Assembly (NCBI GenBank): GCA_027021285.1
Contig: JALUUP010000523.1
Span: forward strand, 1 to 5,240
DNA length: 5,240 nucleotides
Source of the DNA: Bacteroidota bacterium
GTDB taxonomy: Bacteria; Bacteroidota; Ignavibacteria; SZUA-365; JAADGX01
Direction of reading: 5' to 3'
The translations under genes and the position numbers were made by a program. Shown piece by piece: positions 1 through 5,240 of this stretch (position 1 is the stretch's first letter; every line of letters begins with the position of its first letter). A model generated the notes under the pieces. That model saw only the letters and a program-made list of their open reading frames with translations. It was not told the origin of the DNA and did no database searches.

Positions 1-381
1 ACATCGTTTCACATTCCGGAGCGGGACGGTATTTACAATTGTCTTCTTCTTTGCGAAATGCTGGCCAAGAGCCGGAAATCACTCGGCTCCGCGATCCAGG
101 ACCTGTTCGTCGAATTCGGACGCATGTATTACGACCGGGTGGATTTCCACACCACGGAAAAAAGAAAGACTGCGATTTTGCGTAAATGTGAGAAAGGATT
201 TGAAGAAATTGCGGGAATGACCGTGCTTTCAACGGAGACTCTTGACGGGTACAAGTTTCGCGTTGACGGAGGGTGGCTCCTGATCCGCGCGTCCGGTACG
301 GAACCCATTCTTCGTTTTTATGCAGAGGCCAATACCGCGGATAAAGTGCAGCGCCTGCTCCAAGCGGCCTCAGAATTGTAG
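1..381 (+). CDS. Phosphoglucomutase/phosphomannomutase family protein, C-terminal part (5' end outside window)
   Basis: The reading frame is open from the first base and ends with TAG at 379-381, giving the last 126 residues of an alpha-D-phosphohexomutase. These enzymes move phosphate between the C6 and C1 hydroxyls of hexoses (glucose or mannose) in the cytoplasm, feeding sugar nucleotide and polysaccharide synthesis or glycogen use. The sequence opens with HIPERDGI, typical of the region joining domain 3 to domain 4. A helical stretch with GRMYYDRVD follows. Near the end is the domain 4 phosphate-binding loop RASGTEP inside GGWLLIRASGTEPILRFY, the diagnostic signature of the family. The catalytic serine and metal-binding loops would lie upstream and cannot be seen. 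Substrate (glucose, mannose or glucosamine phosphate) cannot be decided from this fragment. The next gene starts within about 50 bp and no terminator hairpin is seen between them, so the two may be co-transcribed. Confidence 0.93.
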   Translation, partial: TSFHIPERDGIYNCLLLCEMLAKSRKSLGSAIQDLFVEFGRMYYDRVDFHTTEKRKTAILRKCEKGFEEIAGMTVLSTETLDGYKFRVDGGWLLIRASGTEPILRFYAEANTADKVQRLLQAASEL

Positions 382-432
382 GACATCGGTATTTCGTTCC
401 GATTGCACGCACGATTACAGTTGGTTCCCGTT

Positions 433-1434
433 ATGAAATGGGCCTTGGCGCTGTTGCTTCTTACCGTTCCGGATTATGCACACGGTTCGGAAAGCGTGGG
501 TGATTCCACGCGCAGCGAAGTAATGCTTCTTGATGGCAGCCCGGAAGCTTTTTTACTCAGGATCAACCGTTACCCGTATCTCTTTTCCCACGGCACGTTC
601 AGCTTTTCGGATTCAACGTTTCGGGATACACCCGACGCCGCTCGCCTGTGGATACTTGGAGGCACCATGTTCTTGGCCAACGCGGCCATCATGTGGTACT
701 ACTTCAACACATTCTACCTGCCCCGGGAGACGGAGCGCTCGAAATGGCACACATACAATGACTGGTACAACGCGGATTTGAACATCGATAAACTGGGGCA
801 TTTCTGGGGAACGCAGGCCTATGCCAACACGCTGTATCACATGTTCCGTTGGGCCCGTCTTTCGCCTGCATCATCCATGTACTGGTCATCCGGTATTGCA
901 ATCGTGTATCAGCTCGAGATGGAGATGACGGACGCCTTTTACAAGAAGTGGGGATGGAGCTGGTGGGATGTCGCGTTCAACGTAATGGGAGCGGTATATC
1001 CCAACCTCCAGCGCGCCTGGCAACCGCTGCAATCGATCCAGTTGAAAATGTCGTATTATCCTTCCCCGGCATTCCGGGACGGCTGGGTTGATTACGCTTT
1101 GAAGGATTACGACGGGTTTACGTACTGGCTGGCATTCACGGTTGAGGACTTCCTGCCGGAAAAACTCAAGCCATATTGGCCGGATTGGTTGGGTGTTGCC
1201 GTCGGCTATGGAGGAGACCGGGTGTGGAAGGGGCCGAACGCGTACAACAATTATCCCGACGGCACCGGCGCCGGCGATCAGGAATGGTACATTTCGCTTG
1301 ACTATGATTTGAGAAAGCTGCCCGGCGATTCTCCTTTCCTGAAATTTCTCAAGGAAGAATTGAACCTGATCCATCTCCCGGCTCCCGCCATCCGGTTCAC
1401 CCCAACAACGATTTACTACGGACTGTATTTTTGA
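433..1434 (+). CDS. DUF2279 (YfiM-like) family envelope protein with signal peptide
   Basis: This encodes 333 residues when started at ATG 433. The protein opens with MKWALALLLLTVPDYAHG, a good Sec signal peptide with likely cleavage near residue 18, so it should act in the envelope. Residues about 72-94 (LWILGGTMFLANAAIMWYYF) form a hydrophobic segment. Residues about 111-196 resemble the DUF2279 core: DKLGHFWGTQAY (D119, H123), a central glutamate in YQLEMEMTD (E162), then WGWSWWDVAFNVMGA (D179, N183). The C-terminal half is rich in Tyr and Trp, contains GYGGDRVW, and ends in YYGLYF, a terminal-Phe pattern seen in outer-membrane barrels. The function of the family is unknown, and outer-membrane location is inference. 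An in-frame TTG at 403 would add MHARLQLVPV; I prefer 433 because the signal peptide then starts cleanly, although neither start has a strong ribosome binding site. The gene follows the phosphohexomutase and ends at the hairpin at 1469-1496. Confidence 0.8.
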   Translation: MKWALALLLLTVPDYAHGSESVGDSTRSEVMLLDGSPEAFLLRINRYPYLFSHGTFSFSDSTFRDTPDAARLWILGGTMFLANAAIMWYYFNTFYLPRETERSKWHTYNDWYNADLNIDKLGHFWGTQAYANTLYHMFRWARLSPASSMYWSSGIAIVYQLEMEMTDAFYKKWGWSWWDVAFNVMGAVYPNLQRAWQPLQSIQLKMSYYPSPAFRDGWVDYALKDYDGFTYWLAFTVEDFLPEKLKPYWPDWLGVAVGYGGDRVWKGPNAYNNYPDGTGAGDQEWYISLDYDLRKLPGDSPFLKFLKEELNLIHLPAPAIRFTPTTIYYGLYF

Positions 1435-1468
1435 AGTTACCCAGAACGGGGAGCATTTGGAAGAAATG

Positions 1469-1572
<104 letters not shown>

Positions 1573-1616
1573 AGTTTTGTAGGGAACGACACCGTAGAAT
1601 TCGCTCCACAAGACCA

Positions 1617-1648
1617 ATAATTTAGAATAATGGCGGTTGATTTGCAAC
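1617..1648 (-). promoter_or_regulatory. Candidate promoter for tRNA-Pro
   Basis: On the - strand TTGCAA (1647-1642) is followed after 17 bp by TAAATT (1624-1619), a fair match to a sigma-70 promoter, placing the start roughly 40 nt before the tRNA. The same bases can be read in the Bacteroidota style as GTTG (1648-1645), 20 bp, TAAATTAT (1624-1617), a degenerate match to TTTG and TAnnTTTG. Position and spacing are good, but the sequence match is only moderate and nothing else confirms it. Confidence 0.4.
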
Positions 1649-1666
1649 TCCATCCACCGCGGGGAT

Positions 1667-2278
1667 TCAGCCGTTGCTCATTGTTTCTTTCAACATACGG
1701 TACAGCATTTCCCGGGCCCTGAAGATGTGCGCTTTTACCGTACCCAGAGGCAAGTTGAGTTCCGAAGCTATTTCCTCGTAACTCATCTCCTGTTGATGAC
1801 GCATGACGATGACCCGTCGGTACTTTTCCGGCAGGTTTTCGATAGCCTGCGTGATATTCATGGTTTGCTGGCTGCTGACGAGGGGCTTGTCGGGCAGGTA
1901 CCGAGAATCGGGGATTTCCATCATGTGTTCGCCGTCCTTGGAAGCGATAGGCTTGTGGATGGATAGGGTCTGGAGTTTCTTTTTTCTCAGGTAGTCGATG
2001 CAGTTGTTGGTGGCGATTTTATAGAGCCACGTGGAAAAGGCATATTCCTCGTTGAAAGAAGCCAGGGCGTTGAACGCTTTTATGAAAGCTTCCTGCGTAA
2101 GGTCTTCAACCATGTCCTGTGAGCCGATCATACGATAAATGAGATGCGAGATTGCTCCCCGGTATTTCTCCATCAGCCGGGAATACGACTCCTGGTTTCC
2201 GGCAAGGGCTTCCTTGATCAGCTTGCGATCCTCGATACGGGAAGCTTTTCGGCGCTCTTCTTTGGTTCTGTACAGCAT
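1667..2278 (-). CDS. ECF-type RNA polymerase sigma factor (sigma-70 family)
   Basis: This complete 203-residue protein has the two-domain layout of extracytoplasmic-function sigma factors, which direct core RNA polymerase to a small regulon. Residues about 17-101 are region 2: a helix with LIKEALAGN, then DLTQEAFIKAF (59-69), the part that binds core polymerase, then FSTWLYKIATNNCIDYLRKKK (81-101), the -10 melting and recognition part. A linker of about 40 residues lacks region 3. Residues about 145-198 are region 4, with ENLPEKYRRVIVMRHQQEMS leading into the helix-turn-helix YEEIASELNLPLGTVKAHIFRAR that reads the -35 element. The start at 2278 is supported by the purine-rich AGGAAAAGGAAAAG just upstream. 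About 16 basic and polar residues precede the usual start of region 2. No anti-sigma factor gene lies downstream, where only the tRNA follows, so the mode of control is unknown. It is divergent from the ymdB operon. Its target promoters cannot be told from sequence. Confidence 0.93.
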   Translation of the reverse strand: MLYRTKEERRKASRIEDRKLIKEALAGNQESYSRLMEKYRGAISHLIYRMIGSQDMVEDLTQEAFIKAFNALASFNEEYAFSTWLYKIATNNCIDYLRKKKLQTLSIHKPIASKDGEHMMEIPDSRYLPDKPLVSSQQTMNITQAIENLPEKYRRVIVMRHQQEMSYEEIASELNLPLGTVKAHIFRAREMLYRMLKETMSNG

Positions 2279-2292
2279 CTTTTCCTTTTCCT
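2279..2292 (-). promoter_or_regulatory. Purine-rich ribosome binding site of the ECF sigma factor
   Basis: Read on the - strand the 14 bases directly before the ATG are AGGAAAAGGAAAAG. They hold two possible Shine-Dalgarno cores: AGGA 10 nt and GGA 4 nt from the start codon. This supports the chosen start at 2278. Confidence 0.6.
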
Positions 2293-2297
2293 GAATT

Positions 2298-2329
2298 CGA
2301 ATCTACGGCATTGAGCTGCGGCAAACAAA
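2298..2329 (-). promoter_or_regulatory. Candidate promoter of the ECF sigma factor gene (Bacteroidota-like)
   Basis: On the - strand TTTG (2329-2326) is followed after exactly 20 bp by TAGATTCG (2305-2298), which matches the Bacteroidota -7 consensus TAnnTTTG at all but one fixed base. A second TTTG lies immediately inside (2325-2322). The implied transcript start would be around 2292-2294, leaving a leader of only about 15 nt that still contains the purine-rich ribosome binding site. The motif is short and could be chance. Confidence 0.35.
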
Positions 2330-2420
2330 CGATGGAGGGAGAAGAACAGCGGGAAACGGGTAAGAGAAAGCCATCCGGTTTTCATCATGAGAATTCAATA
2401 CATGCAGGACCCTTCCCCCA
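2330..2420. other. Core of the divergent intergenic region, no gene seen
   Basis: These bases lie between the two candidate promoters of the divergent sigma factor and ymdB genes. I see no coding sequence, no convincing riboswitch fold and no strong inverted repeat. A GAATTC hexamer occurs at 2391-2396, with two more in the wider intergenic region at 2293-2298 and 2465-2470. If the sigma factor or a repressor controls both sides, this is where its site would be expected, but no operator can be named. Confidence 0.5.
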
Positions 2421-2452
2421 TTTGAGAATACGGGGCGGGTTTGGTACTTTTG
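2421..2452 (+). promoter_or_regulatory. Candidate promoter of the ymdB-folD operon (Bacteroidota-like)
   Basis: TTTG (2421-2424), a 20-bp spacer, and TACTTTTG (2445-2452) match the known Bacteroidota housekeeping promoter (TTTG at -33, TAnnTTTG at -7) at every fixed base. The expected start is near 2456-2458, about 25 nt before the ymdB start codon. Matching bases are seen directly; promoter activity and the taxonomic meaning are inferred. Confidence 0.5.
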
Positions 2453-2482
2453 AAAAACGCCTATGAATTCACTGGGAAATGA

Positions 2483-3298
2483 ATGCCAACTACAATAAAC
2501 ATCCTTTTCATCGGCGACCTGGTCGGGAATGCCGGCGTGGACGCCGCGGCCATGTTTTTGCCGTCATTCAAAGAGAAATACAAGGTGGATGTTCTCATCG
2601 TCAACGGCGAAAACGCCATGGACGGGAAGAGCATCAGCGCCGCCCAGCTCAACCGCCTGTTTGATTTAGGGGTGCACGTCGTCACAACGGGCAACCACGT
2701 TTGGGAGCGGTGGCACATTCGCAAGCTGTTGGACGGCAATCCTAACCTTCTGCGGCCAGCCAACTACCCGAAAGAAAACGCCGGCCGGGGATATACGCTT
2801 ATTGATACCGGGGTGGCGGGAAAAGTCGGTGTGGTAAATCTCCAGGGGCGGGTGTTCATGTTCGACATCGATTGTCCGTTCAAGGCCGCCGACAGGATCG
2901 TGGCCAAACTGCGGGATGAAGCCCGCATCATCTTCGTGGACATGCACGCGGAGGCGACGGCGGAAAAGATCGCGATGGGCTGGTATCTCGACGGCAGGGT
3001 CAGCGCGGTGGTGGGCACGCATACTCACGTGCAGACCGCCGACGCGCGCATTCTCCCCGGAGGTACGGGCTATATCACCGACGTGGGTATGACCGGCCCG
3101 TACGATTCCGTGGTAGGAATGCGGAAAGACATTGCCATCAAGCGATTCATCATGCAAACACCGCACAAGTATGAAATCGCGAACAACGACGTGCACATGT
3201 GCGGTGTTTTCCTGAAGGTTGAAGCCGCCACCGGCAAAACTATTCACATTGAAAGTTTCGTTTACCCGGAGTTCAATGCGCATGGCGAAAATAATTGA
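2483..3298 (+). CDS. ymdB: YmdB-family (TIGR00282) metallophosphoesterase, probable 2',3'-cyclic nucleotide phosphodiesterase
   Basis: This is a full-length 271-residue calcineurin-like metallophosphoesterase of the YmdB type. Family members hydrolyse 2',3'-cyclic nucleotides in the cytoplasm, using two metal ions; in Bacillus subtilis YmdB influences biofilm formation and motility genes. All expected metal-ligand motifs are present in order: ILFIGDLVGNAG (D12), VNGENA (E43, N44), TTGNHVWE (N71, H72), VDMHAEATAEK (H155) and VGTHTHVQTAD (H180, H182). TGYITDVGMTGP follows, a conserved YmdB stretch. The start at 2483 places INILFIGD at the N-terminus, as in relatives. Nearby ATGs at 2463 and 2479 are in other frames. 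Only a weak GGGA lies 6 nt upstream. This is the first gene of an overlapping operon; its last 17 nt overlap folD. The substrate assignment rests on family membership. Confidence 0.93.
   Translation: MPTTINILFIGDLVGNAGVDAAAMFLPSFKEKYKVDVLIVNGENAMDGKSISAAQLNRLFDLGVHVVTTGNHVWERWHIRKLLDGNPNLLRPANYPKENAGRGYTLIDTGVAGKVGVVNLQGRVFMFDIDCPFKAADRIVAKLRDEARIIFVDMHAEATAEKIAMGWYLDGRVSAVVGTHTHVQTADARILPGGTGYITDVGMTGPYDSVVGMRKDIAIKRFIMQTPHKYEIANNDVHMCGVFLKVEAATGKTIHIESFVYPEFNAHGENN
3268..3271 (+). promoter_or_regulatory. Ribosome binding site of folD inside the end of ymdB
   Basis: GGAG lies within the ymdB coding sequence, 4 nt before ATG 3276 and 10 nt before ATG 3282. It shows that folD can be initiated internally on the ymdB message, but does not decide between these two in-frame starts two codons apart. 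Confidence 0.45.
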
Positions 3299-4169
3299 CG
3301 GCAAGGCAATTGCCGAAACGATCAAGCAGGAAGTCGCGGAAAGGACTCGTCGTTTGAAAGAAGCAAACGGGCTGACACCCGGCCTGGCCTTTTTGCTCGT
3401 GGGTGAAAATCCCGCTTCACAGGTGTATGTTCGCATGAAAGGGAAAGCCTGCGAAAAGGTGGGCTTTCATTCCGTAACTCTTGAAAAGCCCGCGAATATT
3501 TCGCAGCGCGAGGTGCTGGAAATCATCGGGAACTGGAACCGCGACCCTGCTATTCACGGCATTCTCGTGCAGCTTCCGCTCCCATCGCGTATCGACGAGA
3601 ACGCGGTGATAGAAGCCATCGATCCACGCAAAGACGTGGACGGGTTCCATCCCGTGAACATGGGAAAACTCGTCGTCGGGGTGCCGGCGTTGCGGCCCTG
3701 TACGCCCGCGGGTATCCAGGAACTGCTCATCCGAACGAACGTGGAATTGCGTGGAAAGCACGTGGTCGTGGTGGGCCGCAGCAACATCGTGGGAAAACCG
3801 ATCGCCAACATGCTTCTCCAGAAGAAGCCGCACGCGAACGCCATCGTCACCGTGTGTCATACCGCCGCTGAAGATATCGCCATGTACACGCGCCAGGCCG
3901 ACGTCCTGATCGCGGCCATGGGGCGGCCGGAAGTGATAACCGGTAACATGGTGAAACCCGGATGCGTGGTCATCGACGTGGGGGTAAACAGGGTCGATGA
4001 TCCAACCAGGGAGAAAGGGTACCGCCTGGCAGGCGACGTCGATTTCGCTTCGGTTGAGCCGGTTGCCTCGGCGATCACGCCGGTGCCGGGCGGAGTTGGT
4101 CCCATGACGATTGCCATGCTAATGCAGAACACTTACCAGGCGGCTGCCTGGATGGCCGGTAATGCCTGA
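3282..4169 (+). CDS. folD: Bifunctional methylenetetrahydrofolate dehydrogenase/methenyltetrahydrofolate cyclohydrolase FolD
   Basis: FolD oxidises 5,10-methylene-THF with NADP+ and hydrolyses the product to 10-formyl-THF, supplying one-carbon units for purine and formyl-Met-tRNA synthesis. The 295-residue protein is of normal length. It starts MAKIIDGK, as is usual. The active-site stretch GENPASQVYVRMKGKACEK holds the catalytic pair Y49 and K53. ILVQLPLP supplies Q97, and KDVDGFHP supplies D120, all matching known FolD residues. The NADP-binding loop reads VVVVGRSNIVGKP. The C-terminal signature PVPGGVGPMTIAML is intact. The frame is open further upstream to 3219, but that part is coding sequence of ymdB in another frame, so I place the start at 3282, with 3276 (adding Met-Arg) as the alternative. 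It overlaps ymdB by 17 nt and the methyltransferase gene by 8 nt, which suggests translational coupling. Confidence 0.97.
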   Translation: MAKIIDGKAIAETIKQEVAERTRRLKEANGLTPGLAFLLVGENPASQVYVRMKGKACEKVGFHSVTLEKPANISQREVLEIIGNWNRDPAIHGILVQLPLPSRIDENAVIEAIDPRKDVDGFHPVNMGKLVVGVPALRPCTPAGIQELLIRTNVELRGKHVVVVGRSNIVGKPIANMLLQKKPHANAIVTVCHTAAEDIAMYTRQADVLIAAMGRPEVITGNMVKPGCVVIDVGVNRVDDPTREKGYRLAGDVDFASVEPVASAITPVPGGVGPMTIAMLMQNTYQAAAWMAGNA

Positions 4170-4863
4170 AATCGATTCACGAAAACTGCGCTCGTACTAT
4201 GATAGATTTTACAAGGAGGGCGATTTCCGCTATTATTCCGAGGAACTTTCCACGACCATGTTAAGAACACTGCTGGAGAAGCTCCGGTTACGGCCCGGCA
4301 GCAGTATCCTCGACGTCGGTTGCGGTACCGGGTATTACGCGGAGTTGCTTTCAAAACTGGGTATGCGCACAACAGGCGTGGATGTAAGCATCAGCGGTTT
4401 GCATAAAGCGCGTATGCGGTACACGGCTCTGCCTTTAGTATGTGGCGACGCCAACCTCCTCCCGTTTCGAAAAGAAGAATTTTCCGCTGCCTTTCTCTTT
4501 GGATGCAGTCTCATGAATACTGCAAACAACTTGCACATGTACCGTTTGCTGTCCGAAAGCGCGTTCTTGGTGCGAGCTGGCGGATGGATCGTGGCGACGT
4601 CGAGTTCGGATTTTTCCGGGAAAACGAAAGGGGGCTGGTTGCAACATCTTCCTGACGATTTCCGGCGCGTTACGAGGATGTTCAGTGAGAGCCGTTCATT
4701 CCTCTGGATAACGCATCCTCGCTTGTTCGCCTTGCGGGGATTGGCGTTGCATCGGCTTGTACAGACGTTGTTGCGCCTGACGCCGTTGCGATTTCCGCGC
4801 ATGATTATCTGTGCCATTCAGAAACCAGAAGCTGGATCATCAGAAAACTGGGAGAACTCATGA
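4162..4863 (+). CDS. Class I SAM-dependent methyltransferase, substrate unknown
   Basis: This 233-residue protein has a single Rossmann-type methyltransferase domain that binds S-adenosylmethionine. Motif I is ILDVGCGTGYYAELL (residues 49-63). The acidic residue at the end of strand 2, which normally contacts the SAM ribose, is D74 in TTGVDVS. VCGDANLLPF (D96) is the adenine-contact motif, and VRAGGWIVATSS (about 137-148) corresponds to post-motif III. The N-terminus, with YYDRFYKEGDFRYYSE, resembles the lid of small-molecule methyltransferases. The C-terminal third is basic and fairly hydrophobic (ALRGLALHRLVQTLLRLTPL) and may form a cap or contact a membrane or hydrophobic substrate; this is speculation. 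The start ATG overlaps the folD stop in ATGCCTGA, and its own stop overlaps the next start in ATGA, so it sits inside a coupled operon. The acceptor cannot be named from sequence; methyltransferases for quinones, lipids, tetrapyrroles or other small molecules remain possible. Confidence 0.85.
   Translation: MPEIDSRKLRSYYDRFYKEGDFRYYSEELSTTMLRTLLEKLRLRPGSSILDVGCGTGYYAELLSKLGMRTTGVDVSISGLHKARMRYTALPLVCGDANLLPFRKEEFSAAFLFGCSLMNTANNLHMYRLLSESAFLVRAGGWIVATSSSDFSGKTKGGWLQHLPDDFRRVTRMFSESRSFLWITHPRLFALRGLALHRLVQTLLRLTPLRFPRMIICAIQKPEAGSSENWENS
4850..4854 (+). promoter_or_regulatory. Strong Shine-Dalgarno site of the alanine dehydrogenase gene
   Basis: GGGAG ends 5 nt before ATG 4860 and lies within the last codons of the methyltransferase gene. 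It is the clearest ribosome binding site in the + strand operon and fixes the start of the last gene. Confidence 0.65.
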
Positions 4864-5240
4864 ACATCGGGATTCTCAAGGAAAAATTTGAAAACGAGGA
4901 GCGGGTCGCTCTGACCCCCGCCGCCGTGGAAAGTCTCGTTTATGCCGGGAACAACGTGATCGTGGAGCGTAACGCCGGCGCCGCTGCCAAGTTCACCAAT
5001 GATTCCTACCAGGAAGCGGGCGCTACTGTTGCCTACTCTTCCGAAGAAGTGATCGGGCGCAGCGACATGATCGTCAAGGTCATTCAGCCTGATGACGAGG
5101 AACTGGCACTGCTGCATGAGGGACAGGTCTTGTTGTCGTTTCTTCATTTCGGAGTTGCCACTCGTGACTTTATAGGAACGCTGGAGAAGAAGAACATCAC
5201 CGCCATTGCCTTCGAGCTGATCGAGGATTCTGACGGGTAC
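4860..5240 (+). CDS. ald: Alanine dehydrogenase family protein, N-terminal part (3' end outside window)
   Basis: The first 127 residues are present and the frame runs off the right edge. Alanine dehydrogenase interconverts L-alanine and pyruvate plus ammonia with NAD(H). The opening MNIGILKEKFENEERVALTP is shared with the related transhydrogenase alpha subunit PntA. Residues that bind pyruvate in alanine dehydrogenases are in place: R15 in the ERVALTP motif, K73 in MIVKVIQP, and H96 in LLSFLHFG. In PntA the histidine position is usually another residue, and the PRISRAQ motif expected after the ALE/MEL segment is missing here, where FELIEDSDG stands instead. Both points favour alanine dehydrogenase, though the NAD-binding domain that would settle it is outside the window. 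The start overlaps the methyltransferase stop as ATGA and has a strong GGGAG upstream. Confidence 0.78.
   Translation, partial: MNIGILKEKFENEERVALTPAAVESLVYAGNNVIVERNAGAAAKFTNDSYQEAGATVAYSSEEVIGRSDMIVKVIQPDDEELALLHEGQVLLSFLHFGVATRDFIGTLEKKNITAIAFELIEDSDGY

Noticed and set aside
886..1374. - strand open frame of 162 codons opposite the DUF2279 gene
   Set aside because: Antisense shadow with no recognisable motif and no ribosome binding site of note; the + strand product has a signal peptide and family motifs.
1632..1660. Imperfect inverted repeat (GCGGT/ACCGC, and GTTG/CAAC inside) after the sigma factor stop, considered as its terminator
   Set aside because: The stem is short with a large loop and no T tract follows at the right place; it also overlaps the tRNA promoter candidate.
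2330..2420. ECF-type -35/-10 promoter or riboswitch in the divergent region
   Set aside because: TGAAAAC and CGTT-like pieces on the - strand have the wrong spacing for a known ECF promoter, and no riboswitch core could be folded by eye.
2463..2498. Short upstream ORF (ATG 2463, 11 codons) overlapping the ymdB start, and an out-of-frame ATG at 2479
   Set aside because: Neither has a good ribosome binding site or recognisable leader-peptide content; chance ATGs in a short leader explain them.
2666..3436. Long - strand open frame of 256 codons opposite ymdB and folD
   Set aside because: It is antisense to two clearly conserved genes, crosses their junction, and its translation shows no recognisable domain; it reflects codon bias of the real genes.
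4335..4817. - strand open frame of 160 codons opposite the methyltransferase gene
   Set aside because: Antisense shadow of a gene with intact SAM-binding motifs, and lacking any domain of its own.

Overview
The window is an ordinary chromosomal stretch of a bacterium with balanced base composition. Several traits point towards the Bacteroidota/Chlorobi/Ignavibacteria side of the tree. One is a DUF2279-type envelope protein with a barrel-like C-terminus. Another is a set of upstream motifs resembling the Bacteroidota promoter (TTTG, about 20 bp, TAnnTTTG). The alanine dehydrogenase-like N-terminus also fits. Clear Shine-Dalgarno sequences before some genes (GGGAG before the last gene, AGGAAAAGGA before the sigma factor) argue against a deep Bacteroidetes lineage that has lost SD use, so a basal member of the group is my guess. 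The assignment is inference, not proof.

Layout: (1) 1-381, + strand, the C-terminal end of a phosphoglucomutase/phosphomannomutase. (2) 433-1434, +, a DUF2279 (YfiM-like) envelope protein with a signal peptide, closely following the mutase. (3) 1469-1496, a near-perfect palindromic hairpin flanked by A and T tracts. It can terminate both the + strand gene and the convergent tRNA. (4) 1498-1572, - strand, tRNA-Pro (anticodon CGG, no encoded CCA), with a candidate promoter at 1617-1648. (5) 1667-2278, -, a complete ECF-type sigma factor with no anti-sigma gene beside it. (6) 2279-2482, a divergent intergenic region with one candidate promoter facing each way. (7) 2483-5240, +, a tightly overlapping operon: YmdB-type metallophosphoesterase, folD, a class I SAM-dependent methyltransferase, and the start of an alanine dehydrogenase that runs off the window. 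Its junctions overlap by 17, 8 and 4 nt.

The right-hand operon combines 2',3'-cyclic nucleotide hydrolysis (YmdB family), one-carbon/folate metabolism and NADPH balance (FolD), methyl transfer to an unknown acceptor, and alanine/pyruvate interconversion. The overlapping starts suggest coupled translation, but no shared pathway is evident. The ECF sigma factor is transcribed away from this operon and could regulate both sides.

I found no CRISPR array, insertion sequence, prophage, defence system or other clearly new system. The points most worth a second look are the repeated 20-bp promoter geometry, the shared bidirectional terminator, the orphan ECF sigma factor divergent from the operon, and the methyltransferase of unknown substrate.
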